Of a stretch of 64,000 nt of DNA, positions 23,103-35,080 are shown piece by piece (the first letter of the stretch is position 1; every line of letters begins with the position of its first letter). The stretch comes from Posidonia oceanica (lineage: Eukaryota; Streptophyta; Magnoliopsida; Alismatales; Posidoniaceae). The stretch lies in the NCBI GenBank assembly GCA_037176725.1, contig JAZBRS010000054.1, positions 13,410,001 to 13,474,000 of the forward strand, given 5' to 3'. The notes beneath the pieces were generated by a model. The model had not been told where the DNA came from and did not search any database. It saw only the letters and a program-made list of their open reading frames with translations. A program made the position numbers and the translations under genes.

Positions 23103-23118
23103 CTCAGGGAGGGGCATC
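23103..23118 (+). other. Polypurine tract of the Ogre-like element
   Basis: CTCAGGGAGGGGCATC lies directly before the LTR start TGTTGACACC. It is similar in form to the tract of element A. Confidence 0.8.
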
Positions 23119-26100
23119 TGTTGACACCTCATTTTGACAGGCTGAATTAACGGATCTATCGGGCGGCTAGGAAAAACCTAAAACCACACCCTCCCTTTCA
23201 ACCTAAAACCATCCAAAACTTTAGCCTAAAACCATCCAAGACCTTAGCCTAAAACCATCCAAATCTAGGCTCAAACCCACACCATTCTCTTCCTCTTTCC
23301 CCTCAAAACAAGCCCAAACTCAACCTAGGATGGCACCCCTTTCCCGAACCCAAAAGCTACCCAAAAACCATAGGAAAACTCACCCCTCCCGACTTAACAA
23401 ACCCACCAAAAAGCCCATAAAATTTCAAACCAAAACAACTCCCAAAAACCCTAGAAAACTTAGGCAAAACTACCCTTTCTCTACACCTCAAAACCCCTCC
23501 AAAACTTTATCAAAACCAAACCAAAACCCTGGGAAGAAGACTAGAGAGCCTAGACCACACACCCACCAAATTTCACCCCTTTTCGAAACCTCTAAGACCT
23601 CCTTTTGCCCAAATTATCCTTTTCTCTCTCCTAGATTATTCTTTTCTCTCTCCTCTCTCTCTCCTGATTATCCTCCCTCTTTTCACCTCCTTTTCTCCCT
23701 CTTTTTTGCCTGGCGGTAGGCCCCCTTGTGCTCTCATCTGTTCTCAATCTTATTCCTATTTTTATCTTATTTTTACCATTTTCTTTGATTTTCAAAAAAT
23801 TACTTTCCTTCAACTCCTCTCTTTCCTATTTATTCCTCCATTTCTCCCTTTTCCTCTCCTTTCTAATTTCCTCTTCTCTTCTCTTACTAAACCTTTAAAA
23901 AACATTTGAAAACCTTTAAAACTCTAAAACAAAAGAGAAACAAGTCAAAATCCTAAAAAGAAATAATTAAAAAACTAACCGAACAAATAAAAACAAAAGC
24001 CTAACTAAATCCAACTAAAAAAGGGAAACCAAGAATGCAACTAAAAAATGCAGAACCAACCAAAAGAAAATGCTGTAAAATCAAGAAAAGAAACCAAAAA
24101 GCAATCAAAACAAGTCAAAATAAGAACCTTACTAAAAAACAATCGAAAACAATTCCTAAAAAGAAAAGAAAACAATTAAAAAATTCCAAGACAACTAATT
24201 AAGAAAAAAGAAGAAACCTAACAAATATAAGAGGAAGAACACAAAAACCAAATAAAAAAAAAAGAGGGAAAATGATCCAAAAACACCCAACTGAAAATTT
24301 AACTAGATGACCTAACAAAAAAAAAGAAATTAATTAAAAGAACCCAACAAACAAAAATCAAAAGCAAACCCAAAAGACTTAAGCAAGAAAAGAGGACCAA
24401 AATCCAAAATACAAAACCAACTCTAATTAGTTTGAAACAAACTTTAAAAAAAATCCTAATTAACATCCCAGGTACTTAACAAGGAAAACATAATTAGAAA
24501 ACAACTTAAAAGACTTAACAAATATTTAATCAAAATAAAAAACAAATCAAAATAAACAAAACTCTAAAAACCCTAATCGAAACTAAAATCCCTTCAAACC
24601 TAATTAACTAATCGAAAACAATCATTAAAAAACTTAATCAAAGTTCCAACTTAAAACACAACCACTCTAAAAAAACCTTTCCTATTTCTATTGTATTTTA
24701 TATTATTTTTTTTTAATTTATTTCTCTCCTTTCTCTTCCTCCTTTCTTTCTTCCCTTCCTTTCTATTTTTCCTATTCTTTTTGGTCCAGCCCACCGGCCC
24801 TTCCCTCCTTCCTTCTTCTTTTTTTTTTTCTTTTTTTTTTCCACACAAGCCCGGCCCACGGCCGCTTCCACCCCTCTTCCCTCCTTCTTCTCCCACCTCC
24901 CTCTGGTTTCTTTTCTTCCGTCTTTTTTCTGCCACAACCAGCTTCTGCTGCCGACAGCACATCACCAGACCTGACCGTCCTTGCACCTTGCACGCCTCCT
25001 GCTCAGGCCGGACCGGCGTGCGCCGCCCTCTGCCCGTGCACCTGCCAAGCCTTCTGCCACGCCCTCTCCAAGCCATTAATGGCAACCAGAGATCCGGCAG
25101 TCGAAAACGATCAAAAGCCAGCAACCAGAGATCTGGAGGACACCCTGGACTGCCCAGATCATCACCTTCTTCCTTGCACTCCCCCAGCCTGAGAGAACCG
25201 AGAGACCTCTCCCCACTTCCTCTGAAAAAAACCAGAATTTCCTTCCCCTTGATCCCACTACAAACCAGACCCCAACACCTTCCAAAATCACTCCCAATTC
25301 GCTCCCCAATCTCACCCAAACCTCCAGCATTCTTTCTCTTCATCCCGCAGCCGAAACCAGTCCAGAAATCGCCTGAAACCACCTAAAACCGAAACAGAGA
25401 CCCAACTCCCTCCACTCCAGAATTCCCCGCACCACAGCCCACCAGATCATCCCAAACTCCACCCCGTAACTCGCCAGAACACCACCTTCCTAACCCCCCT
25501 AACCATTAGCCTTCACTCTCCCTACAACACCAACCAACCACAACAAACACCTTCTCCTCTTTCTGATCCGAAATTAAGCCACCTGCAAACTCCCTCTCCA
25601 GCACCCCTCAGACCAACCTATGCATCCCTACACGCTCACCAAGCATCCAGAAGACCACCGGAGCCTTCCACTTAGCTCGAGGAGCAACAGAATCCTCCCC
25701 TATCTCCGGTCATCTTCTGTGAACCCACAGAAGTCAAGTCCTGCTCCAGCCTGCGAAGCTCGGTTCCAAAGATCCAGCGAGCTCCGGAAGACTCCACTGA
25801 GTCGATCGCAGCACCTGCAGCGACCAGACAATCACCGCCGGCAAGTTCTGAAGCACCGGACATCGAGGGAGCACTTCAACCCACGAAAAGGTACCATTCT
25901 CCCCCAGTAGTCTAGTTCTTCTCTTCTCGTGCTTTCCCGCCCGTTAGAATGCTGTTTCCTCTCCTTTTCCGCCGAGTCGTTGCCGCCGTCGTCTCGTCTT
26001 CTCCGGCGAGCTCCGTGACTGGAACCGTCGCTCCAGCAGCAGAACTCACATCCGGTCATCGCCTGAGGACCACACGGACCCCTGGATCACCCCGGTGGCC

Positions 26101-28796
26101 TCCGAACGCTGCGCCGACGCCGTCCAGACCTTTGCCGAGCTTCGGAGACCACCCCCGGCTGTTCTGCGCCTCTCCAGCGCTCCGTTTCAGCCCCCTCCAG
26201 CCACTGTCAGCACCGTGCTACAGTGGCTCCTTCTTCCTCCAGTCACTGTGCCTTTATTTTTCTTAACTTTGCTTTTTTTGCCATGTATTGCATTTTTGCC
26301 TCGCATTTTTGTTTTATTGCATTCTGGTCCTGCCCCTGTTCAAAATCTATTTAATTTCGTATGTCAATCTTATAAAATTGCATGAAAAATCCAAAAAATC
26401 ATTTATTTGCGTGTTAGTCCTTCTGTAGTTAATCTGATTTAAATGCACATATTTTACCTTGATGTATTGCATTTCTGGTCCTTGTTAGTTTCTGATTTGC
26501 AACTTAATCCTCTGATCTGTTAACTTAGGTTTTATTTACCTATTTTTTCTTACTACATTGCATTGTCTTCCCTCACAGTATCTGAAAATTGCATATAGGT
26601 CCTTCATGATGCACAGCATGCATTTAAATGCATAGTTTGCTTATAAAATTACATTTTTGACCCTGCATGATTTAAAAAATTACATATAGGTCCTCTGTTG
26701 GTCATTTAAATGCATATTTTGCTTATAAAATTGCACTTCTTGCCCTGCGTGACTTGAAAATTGCATATAGGTCCTCTGAATGCTCACAGTATGTATTTAA
26801 TTGCATAGTCTGCTTATAAAATTGCATTTTTCGCCCCCGCATGTTTGAAAAATTGCATATAGGCCCCTATTTGCACTCCAGACTACTCAGACTCCTGTTT
26901 TGCTGGAAAATTTGCATTTTAAACCCTGTTGATTTCAAAATTGCATGTCGACTTACCATTCAATTTCAAAACCTGTCCTGATGCATAGCCACCCAGAAAC
27001 TTTGCATTCTGAACCCTGCACTCTGTAAAATTGCATTCAAACCCCCATCTTTTTCAAAATTGCATGTGAGTCCCCTTTTTTCTGAAAAGTCATCCCTAAG
27101 TCTCTTCTTGCATTCCGCACGCATTGCATCCTTGCATCCGGCATCCTTTGCACACGCTCAGGCATTTTTAGCTCCTGTTTACACGGGAGGACCTGTTTTG
27201 CACACCCCTTAGGCCCCCTTTTACACTTAGATCTTATCTTCTGCCCTGTTCTGGCCCCCTGCCTTGAAGCCTGGATATCTTCGGATCCGGCCGTCGATCT
27301 TCGCAACTAAGCAGCCAGGACGACCCCGGCGGAGCGTTCTTCAGCATGGACCAATCCGATTCCAGATCAGGCCTCAGATTTCCAAGGTAAGCCCTCCTGA
27401 ACTTCGGCAGCATTGTTTGCATATCATTCGCATTGCATGGCTTTTGTGCGCTACTTTTCGCTTTGTTTCTCGCACCGTTTTGCGTGCCGCTTTATTTTCT
27501 CGCACCATTTTGCGTGCCACCTTGTTTTCTCGCACCATTTTGCGTGCCGCCTTGTTTTCTCGCACCATTTTGCGTGCCGCCTTGTCTTCTTGCACCGTTT
27601 TGCGTGCCGTCTTGTTGTCTCGCACCATTTTGCGTGCCGCCTTGTCTTCTTGCACCATTTTGCATGCCGCTCTGTTGTCTCGCACCGTTTTGCGTACCGC
27701 TTTGTTTTCTCACACCGTTTTGCGTGCTATTTCGTTTTCTTACACCGTTTTGCGTGCTGCTCTGTTTTCTCGCACCGTTTTGCGTGCCGCTTTGTTTTCT
27801 CGCACTGTTTTGCTTGCTGTTTCGCTTTCTTGCACCGTTTTACGTGCCGCCTTGTTTTCTTGCACCGTTTTGCATGCCGCTTTGTTTTTTTGGCATCGTT
27901 TTGCGTGCCTCGCCCGTTTCTTGCACTGTTTCGTGTGCCGGCTCTGTTTCTTGCGCCGCTTTACGTGTCTCGCTTGTTTCTTGCACCGTTCTGCATGCTG
28001 ACTTTGTTCTTCGCACTGTTTTACGCTCTTGCTTCGTTTCTCGCATCGTTTTGCGTTCTTCCTTCGTTTCTCGCACCGTTTTGCATGTTTTGCGTTGTTT
28101 TCTCTTGCATGACACCCGCATTGCCTGTTTTCACCACTGTTTTGTTTTATCGCCTGCATTTGCATATAGGGCGGTGATGCTTACTGCCTGGAGTTCTCAC
28201 GGGCCAGGTTTCGCCCGGTTCGGAACACAGACAGCGTTGCTGAGCGCTTAGATTGCACGTTTACTTTCCTGCATTGCATTCCCTCACTTAGAGCACACCC
28301 TTGAGCATTTAGATAGGCATTCATTGGCACTTAGGCATTCAAAGTCTGCATTTCCCTACGTATGCGAGCGTAAGCCTAGAAAGACCGATTCTCGGGCGTG
28401 TCGGGGGTGCCTAACACCTTCCCCGCACGTACCAGGAGTCCTTGCCCTCTCTCTTGGCCCGTAATGACCATACTGCCCTTATCCTAGGCACGAGTCACAT
28501 CATTTGCATTCATTTGCATCTCATTTCTTCTGCATTGCCTTGCATTGCATCTTTTGCTTGGTTTTGCGTGATTATTCACGCATTTCCCCGGTTTTCCTTG
28601 TCTTCCGATCTATTAGGCTTGGTGGCGACTCAGATTTTGTCTTATCTTCTTCTTTTCTTCCCCCTTTTCCTTTTTTAAAATGTTTTCGAGTTAAGTCTTC
28701 CTTCTCGGACATAGCCGCTAACAGTGAGCCTGATCTGATCGGTGCACACGAGCTTTGGCAATGTGCATGGACGATCTGAACACCGGGATTACTACA
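23119..28796 (+). repeat. 3' LTR of the Ogre-like element (5678 bp)
   Basis: Starts TGTTGACACCTCATTTTG and ends GGGATTACTACA. The first ~1.17 kb (A-rich with CCTAAAACCATCCAAAAC-like phrases) is missing from the 5' LTR. From 24286 on it matches 11094-15706 with few differences. It includes the GC-rich block, the TTGCATATAGG repeats and a 30-bp array (27460-28090). A frame of 231 codons (plus, 24691-25386) overlaps one of 243 codons (minus, 24651-25382), but the plus frame is broken in the other LTR, so I do not call genes. Confidence 0.9.
27460..28090. repeat. 30-bp tandem array in the Ogre-like 3' LTR
   Basis: About 20 units, the same family as 14370-14960. It gives long artefact frames on both strands. 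Confidence 0.9.
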
Positions 28797-28882
28797 GGCA
28801 TTCTTCGTCCCTGGGAACCATCCATCTCGCCATCGCTTTCATCACCATCTTCTCCTCCCTCTCCCAAAACCCCATATCCACA
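28797..28882 (+). repeat. 5' LTR of inner element A, last 86 bp
   Basis: GGCATTCTTCGTCCC to ATATCCACA equals 51719-51804. It joins the LTR to the primer site at 28886, which proves that the Ogre-like element lies inside this LTR. Confidence 0.92.
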
Positions 28883-28885
28883 GTC

Positions 28886-28903
28886 TGGCGATCACGGTGG
28901 ACC
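28886..28903 (+). other. Primer binding site of inner element A
   Basis: TGGCGATCACGGTGGACC starts three bases after the LTR end. The TGG fits pairing to a tRNA CCA end. I cannot name the tRNA with confidence; a comparison with plant tRNA 3' ends would decide. Confidence 0.65.
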
Positions 28904-30471
28904 GCTAAAAGTGCCCTCGTGCAAGGTAAGTAATCCTTTCTTTCTTTTTCCTCCTTCACTAACAAACATTCTTAGTTTAATTTTAGTTTCTTATTTTCTC
29001 GTATAATTTAGAAAAGCGACGAAATTCCTCGTAGTGTTTTGAGGCGTCGTGATTCTCTTTTTGTTTGTTTTCTTCGTGTCATTAACTGAAATCACCTCCC
29101 CCTTCTCTCTGGATTCTCGGGCATAGGGGTGATCTATAAAAAATAACTGTTTTTCTGAAAAAATACTGTCAATACGTTATACGCGTGATCTGCCGCATCT
29201 AACATTGGACGCTACAATATCCGCGTCTAACGACGACTGAACAAGAACCCTTCTGTTTTAAATTTTCTTTTAGTTTTCTTTGTTATAACTGGCCTGAAGA
29301 ACTGAGGTGTGAGGTGATCGGCTCTGCCGTAGGGACCGGAACTTCAGTTCCTTTGGGTGCTTTGCAAAAAAATTAACAAAAAAAAAAAATCACATCTTTT
29401 TGTATGACTTGCATGGCCCTCATTGGGAACTAAATTGTTTGTGTCATTCCTTGGGTTATATAAGCGACCATCTAGGTCCCAAGCACCTCTGTTGCAAGGG
29501 GCTTAGAAAAGGTACTTGTATTATCATTGTCTTTTGCTAGGGGCCCTCCTTCTTCCTTGGCCTTTTAGTGAAAGAAAATTAGAACCTCAAGCCTTGACTT
29601 GTATTCCTCCCTCCCCCTTTCAGTGGTTTGTTTATTTCTTTGTGTATACATACGTGAGTGACTCGATCAATCCCAGGTACGCTGGGCTCTACCTCTACGA
29701 GGTAGGGACCTAAGTGTATTCAGGCTCCCCCTAGCATCCTCAGGAGTTGAGGTAGGGGGTAGTACCAATCATATTCACCCATCTTGTGAGAAGCCTTAGA
29801 AAATCCAAAAAAAAGACATACCTAAGCCTTAAGGAACCCAAAGAGCTACAGCAGGTTTAAAACACTAATCTCAAAGCGAAAACCAAAATTAAAATCTTAA
29901 ATCGCTGTTTGAAAGTGTTGCTGTGTAGTTCTCTAAAATAGGGCGTTGGCCGCTGAAATCCTTGCGTATAACGTTGTACGCAGCAGATTAAGCGTCTAAC
30001 GCATTCTTTGTGTGGCTGTTATACTTTAGCTCCTTGGTGTAATTTGTTTGGCAGGGAAAACCTTGAAAAACCCAAACAGTAACAATATCAGTTAAGGGAA
30101 ACTCTATTTATTGTTTACTTTCTTTTTTTAGGAACTTGTATTAAAAGTTCTTGTAATTTCCCTTTCTTCGCACTTGTCACCCTTCAAAAAAAAACAAAAA
30201 AAAGGGGGAAAAGAAGAAAAGCAAAAAAGAGAAAAAAGAACAGAAAAAAAGGAAAAGGAAAAATCATCAAAAAAAAAAAGAAAAGCAAAAATCGGAAAAA
30301 AAAAAGAGTGAAAGGTTGAGAAAAAAAGGAAAAAAGGAGAAGACAGGGAAAGAGTTGGAGGAAATACAACTGGGGACGTTGAACGCCTGACTTCTTGCGT
30401 CCAACGTTATATGCCGTATACAGAGGCGTATTATGCCCTAAAGCCAAATCTCATTATCAAAAGCTGCAGCA
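28904..30471 (+). promoter_or_regulatory. Leader between primer site and gag, with AACGTT modules
   Basis: About 1.57 kb without a gene. AACGTT-type half-sites lie at about 29165-29235, 29940-30005 (GCGTATAACGTTGTACGC) and 30370-30435 (GCGTCCAACGTTATATGC), the last ending just before the gag ATG. A purine stretch, mostly A with G, runs from 30185 to 30365. Around 29640-29760 is 'acgctgggctctacctctacgaggtaggg' type text with a small inverted repeat (CTACCTC/GAGGTAG). It could hold a second promoter or RNA structures; this is inference. Confidence 0.5.
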
Positions 30472-32301
30472 ATGATGAACCAAATACACGAAGCTGATCA
30501 GCCAGAAAGAGAGAGGTCAGACTCCGCAAGTACCTCGGGAGAGGAGCCTACAATCTACCACCCAATCACCAGAGAAGTTTTAGATTCTGATTCAATCCAG
30601 TACAGAGCCATGTACCAATTCTTAAACGAAGAGACATCTGCCCAAACGAGGCCATGTCTAAACAATCTCCAGCAGCCACCCCACCTCGGTGAAGGACAAC
30701 GAAGGCCAGTTGCGGACCGTCCCCCTGAAGATCTATACCAGGGACTAGATGGCAACCCACTGCCGGACACAAACCACCCAGTACAGGGCACAGCGCTCAA
30801 CGGAGCATATAACTCAAGGGCCAATGCCTTGATTCAGGAACATAATTACATGCCACATGGCGAGTACAAGGAAGCAGTCTATCTGATACATCGCCGACCA
30901 CACCCAGTAGACAATCAGCCTCGGCCAGATCATCATTATCACCAGGCATCTCCCCCGCGATACGAGCAAGTCGCGCCTCAACATTTCTGCAACAGCTACC
31001 TCCATCAGCAGCAGAACCATCCGTCCTTCAATTCACATGTCCCGACCCCATCAGCCGGGATAACAAATTTGGATGAGATGAGGAAAATGTTCAGTGCATT
31101 AGGGGTACATACCCAGGCTCCGGCAAACTTTGACATGAGCTGGTTCCCCCCATTTAGATTACCTCCAGGTTTCAAGTACCCCAAGACTCCCAAGTTCACT
31201 GGAACCACCAACCCACTCAGCCACTTGGTGCGGTTCCAAATGGAGTCGGCCCCCTATTTCCATGATTTGGGGCTCGTGGTACACCTGTTCTTCTATTCAC
31301 TCGAAGGAGAGCCAATGGATTAGTTTCTCACTCTCTCCAAGGAAGACCTCAGTAGCTTTGATAAGATCAGAGAGAGCTTCCTTACAAAGTACCAGCACAA
31401 GATAGATCCAAAGCCAACCTTCCACTACCTAAGCAAGGAGGTCATGAAGCAAGGCGAAAGCTAGGTTACATTCGCCAACAAATGGCAGGAAATGGCAGCC
31501 AGATCAGGACTGACCATTCCAGAGAGACAAGTGGTCCAAACCGTCATTGCAAACACAACTAGACCAATGAAGAAGGGGCTAGTGAATGCTTACTGCCCCA
31601 ATGTTACGACTTTATACGAAGTGGCGGCCTCCGTTAAAGAAAACTTGCATGAATTCATGGAGGAGCCAAAGAAAAGCCAGAAAACACAAGTAATAGAGGG
31701 AGTGACCAGGGTCGTCAACAAGATGAGCCCCGCCCCCAGGCCATTCGATCAAAGGGCTATACTGGCTTCGCAGCAGCCAACATGGAGCTACCCTCCTCCT
31801 CAGCAGCCAACATGGAGCCACCCTCCTCCTCAACAACAGCAAACATGGAGCCGCCCTCCTCAGCAGCAGCCAGCATGGAATAATCCTCCTCCTCAGCAAC
31901 AGATCTGCCCAATGTGGAACACTCTCCAGCCGCAATGGACCAAGGGCAATCAAAACAGCCAAGCCAACAACCGAAATCCCCCCAACAACACTGGGAATGG
32001 GAGCGGTTATCATAATGTTCCCCCTCCAGTGCCACGCAGAAAGGGGAAAAGAGACCATTACCCTCCTCTACCGGTCACACTGGAGGAAGCAAAAGCGCTC
32101 AAATTCCCACCAGTCAGGCATGAATTGCCAAATTGTGACCGGAACAAATACTGCCTGTTCCATAGAATGCATGGTCACAACATCAATGACTGCTGGACCT
32201 TCCAGGACATAGTCTATGACATGGTGGAAGCGGATGTACTTGAATGGGATGTCCTGGTCAAAAGAGCCAAACAAAGAAAGCAGGCAGAGACGTCCCAGTA
32301 G
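30472..32301 (+). pseudogene. gag of inner element A
   Basis: One frame from the ATG at 30472. The first ~200 residues are polar and His/Gln-rich. A Gag core follows: FRLPPGFKYPKTPKFTGTTN, HLVRFQMESAPYFHDL, then (after a TAG at 31321 in place of the usual Trp) FLTLSKEDLSSFDKIRESF and, after a TAG at 31462, FANKWQEMAARSGL. A Pro/Gln/Trp-rich repeat (PPPQQPTWS-type, about 31770-31920) comes next, then a Cys/His motif, CLFHRMHGHNINDC, near 32150-32190. A third TAG at 32299 separates it from the protease part. The protein would build the virus-like particle in the cytoplasm. This copy cannot make a full product. Confidence 0.88.
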
Positions 32302-35080
32302 GTCTACAACGACCCTCTCCCCAAGCATCAAGTCATGGCATTCCAGGACGAACAGCTCCCTAATCCATCAGAGGACTGGGACAGCCATGTTGAATTAAAA
32401 GAAGACCGGGATAATCAAGCCGAACAATGGGAGACAATCTCAGATGATGACTGGGACAGTGAGGCGGATGAAGGATTAACAGTAAAGGAGCTCCTTAGCC
32501 CGTTCAACCTCACCGCAGTAGTGGAGAAGCCACAAGAAGACATAGAGGAAGAAAGCCAGGTTCAAAAAGTCAATCAGCAATTTGAACGGGAAAACATAGT
32601 CTTCAAGGATTCAAAGCTTCCACCCCCACACAAGCAGGAGCTGCCACTGGTCATCACAGTGGGAATTAATGATAACGTGCTGCAAGGAGTACTGGTTGAC
32701 ACTGGAGCAAGCCGAAGCCTCAGTTCTCTCTCCACACTCTGGAGCTTGGGGCTAAATGAGGGCGAGCTGGATAGAACTCCCTTTATGTGCATGGGGTTTG
32801 ATCAAAAAGAAAAACTGGCACTAGGGACAATCCCCATGGAAATCACAGTTGGTCCTTTGACCAATATCACTTCGGTGACCATCATGAAAGAGGAAGTCCT
32901 GGAGCCACTTATCCTAGGAAGGTCTTGGCTAGCAGAGGTCGGGGCTGTGGCATCTTCAATTCACCAATTGCTAAAATTCAAATACGAAGGAGCGGTTGTC
33001 AGTATTCCAACCAACCGACCAGGGATTCTATGCACATTCAAGATGCCAGAGCCAAAAATCGCAACCCTTCGGGAGGAGGAGTCACAACGTCTACCATGGC
33101 GAAAATCACCACTATGGGAGCCCAAGTTGCTGTCGCCACCAGTCTCCCCAATCTTCAGAATTGCAAGGCCACCATCAAGCCAATTGCCAGCCCTCAGCAC
33201 CTCAATACTCCGGAGCACTACTACTCCATCCTCCCCAATCTTCCGAGTGCCAACAGAACAGCAAGCTAGGACCACAAAGCCACTAGAGCTTGGTGGATCC
33301 ATACGGAAGGAATCCATCTTCGCTTGGCCACTCAAGAAGGGAGCATCTAAAGGAAACGAGGCTGCTGCACCCATCACCAGAGGAGGGAGGCTGTCAAATC
33401 GAATCATGCCCCCAGCAGAGCAAGTAGAGCCAGTCAAACCTAAAGTGGGACCCGGGTCGGCGGATTATGACATCCTAGAGCAATTAAAGAAGACACAAGC
33501 CAAGATCTCGATCTATGACCTCATAAACAGCTCCAATGAACACCGGAAAGCTCTGCTAGAAGTGCTAGAGAAGGCCCAAGTCGCCCTGGACATGCCAGCG
33601 GAGGAACTCCACATCATAGCTACAGCAGCCTTTGTAGAACCAATCATTACTTTTGCTAATAGCGAGTTGGCACCAATGGAGAGGAGAAAAGCTCCATTGA
33701 ATGTAACCATTTCTATAAACAATCACTTAATTTCTGAAGTGCTCATAGATACTGGTGCATCGATGAACATATGCTCGTTGAATACAATTCGAGCCTTGGG
33801 CGTGAATGAGGCCTCCCTAACCCCCATTGACATGACGATTGCCGGGTATGATGACAGCAAGAGAAAAGCGCACGACAAATGGACCACAAAGATAGGGATA
33901 GGACCAGCTCAGGTTCTAACCCAACTAATCGTCATAGAAGTCAATGTCCCATATCAGATCATCTTGGGGAGACAATGGCTGGACAGTCTAAAAGGAGTAT
34001 CATCTCCTCGGCACCAATGTGTAAAATTCCCACACAATGGAAAAATCATCAAAATAGCAGGAGACATACCAAGCCAAGAAGCAGAGGCGAATGTGATATA
34101 CCTGCCACCCCAGTTCAGTGTGCGAGAAAAGCTGACCCGGGCCAAAAAAGGCAAGAATATAGTATCTATGGTCGAGCTAAGGGACAAGTGGGCTAGGCCT
34201 AGGCTATTCCACAAGAAGAAAGAACCCTCCAAAAACAAAGGACCATCCATGAGTGTAGGGTGGGAAATCATGAGAAGAATTGGCTACAAGAAGGGCCAGG
34301 GCTTAGGCCCGGAAGGGAAGGGAATGAAGGAACTAGTGAAGGCTTGTGACAGAGAAGGAAGGGGAGGACTCGATTTCGACCAGTTCCCCGACGGACGACC
34401 ATTACAGTGGAATCTACAAGGACATTTAACCAGCATAGGGATATTCGATCCAAATTCATCCCCCCCGGCAAATATTATTTTGGCACAATCAACCAAACAT
34501 ACTCTCCAAAGTGAAGAGGACATAGCCGACGTAAACATTTCGGCTTATTCCAAACACTTGAGTTGCCAGCAAAACCTCACGAAGGTCAGATTGCAAGAGA
34601 GTTGACAGCAAAGCCATCTGAAGGCCAGACTGTCGCAGCAAAACCCCACGAGGGTCAGATTGCAAAAGAGTTGCCAGCAAAACCTCACAAAGGTCAGACT
34701 GCAACATCATCACCACCACTGTTAAGTGCATTGGCCCCCGAACCTCCGGATCGGCCACTTCTTTCTTCTTCACCCTCTTCTTCCAGCGCCGTGGCCCCCG
34801 AACCTGTAGATTGGCCACCTCTTTCTGCTTCTCCCTCTTCCTCCGGCACTGCCGCTTCTAAGCCTCCGCCTCCTCCAGCTCCGGATATCTCTTCATCCTC
34901 GGAGCAAAGGCCGGGGTAGGTTCTACGAAAGTCACAACGACTCGTAGACAAGGTTCGCCGCCTCACGGCTGATCTCTCTGAAAGGCTGCAACCTCAGAGA
35001 CCTGAAGTTGACCCCGATCCAGGGGCCAACTATGAGCTTCTCGAAGATGATGGGAACGTCAATCCTGACGAGCCCGCCTA
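32302..35080 (+). pseudogene. Protease region of inner element A: two retropepsin-like domains and a G-patch
   Basis: Continues in the gag frame. Acidic linker (EDWDSHVELKE), then retropepsin-like domain 1 with DTGAS at 32698-32712 and LILGRSWL near 32910, a Pro/Ser-rich linker, then domain 2 with DTGAS at 33748-33762 and IILGRQWLDS near 33960. A G-patch with GWEIMRRIGYKKGQGLG lies near 34260-34310. The end is a Lys-Pro-His-Glu-Gly repeat and a Pro/Ser-rich tail. A one-base loss near 34535 and a TAG at 34917 break this copy; the outer copy stays open here to the stop equivalent to 35080. The domain acts in processing the polyprotein. Whether both pepsin halves work as a pair is unknown. Confidence 0.85.

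Larger units (their letters stand above)
10381..28796 (+). mobile_element. Nested Ogre-like element, gag only, with very long LTRs
   Basis: Plus-strand element with an almost complete 3' LTR of 5678 bp (23119-28796), a rearranged 5' LTR (10381-15706), a primer site resembling the tRNA-Arg-type site known from Ogre elements (15708), a gag gene, about 3.5 kb of noncoding sequence and a polypurine tract. No protease, reverse transcriptase, RNase H or integrase similarity is visible, so it is non-autonomous. It lies in the 5' LTR of inner element A and is therefore the younger insertion. LTR size and gag type fit the Tat/Ogre clade. Confidence 0.85.

Noticed and set aside
28883..30471. Extra gene upstream of gag, as in some Ogre elements
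   Set aside because: No frame of useful length or recognisable motif was found in this leader.
32925..33437. Frames of 90-180 codons opposite or across the protease linker
   Set aside because: Shadows of the Pro/Ser-rich linker; the main frame has the conserved protease motifs in both copies.
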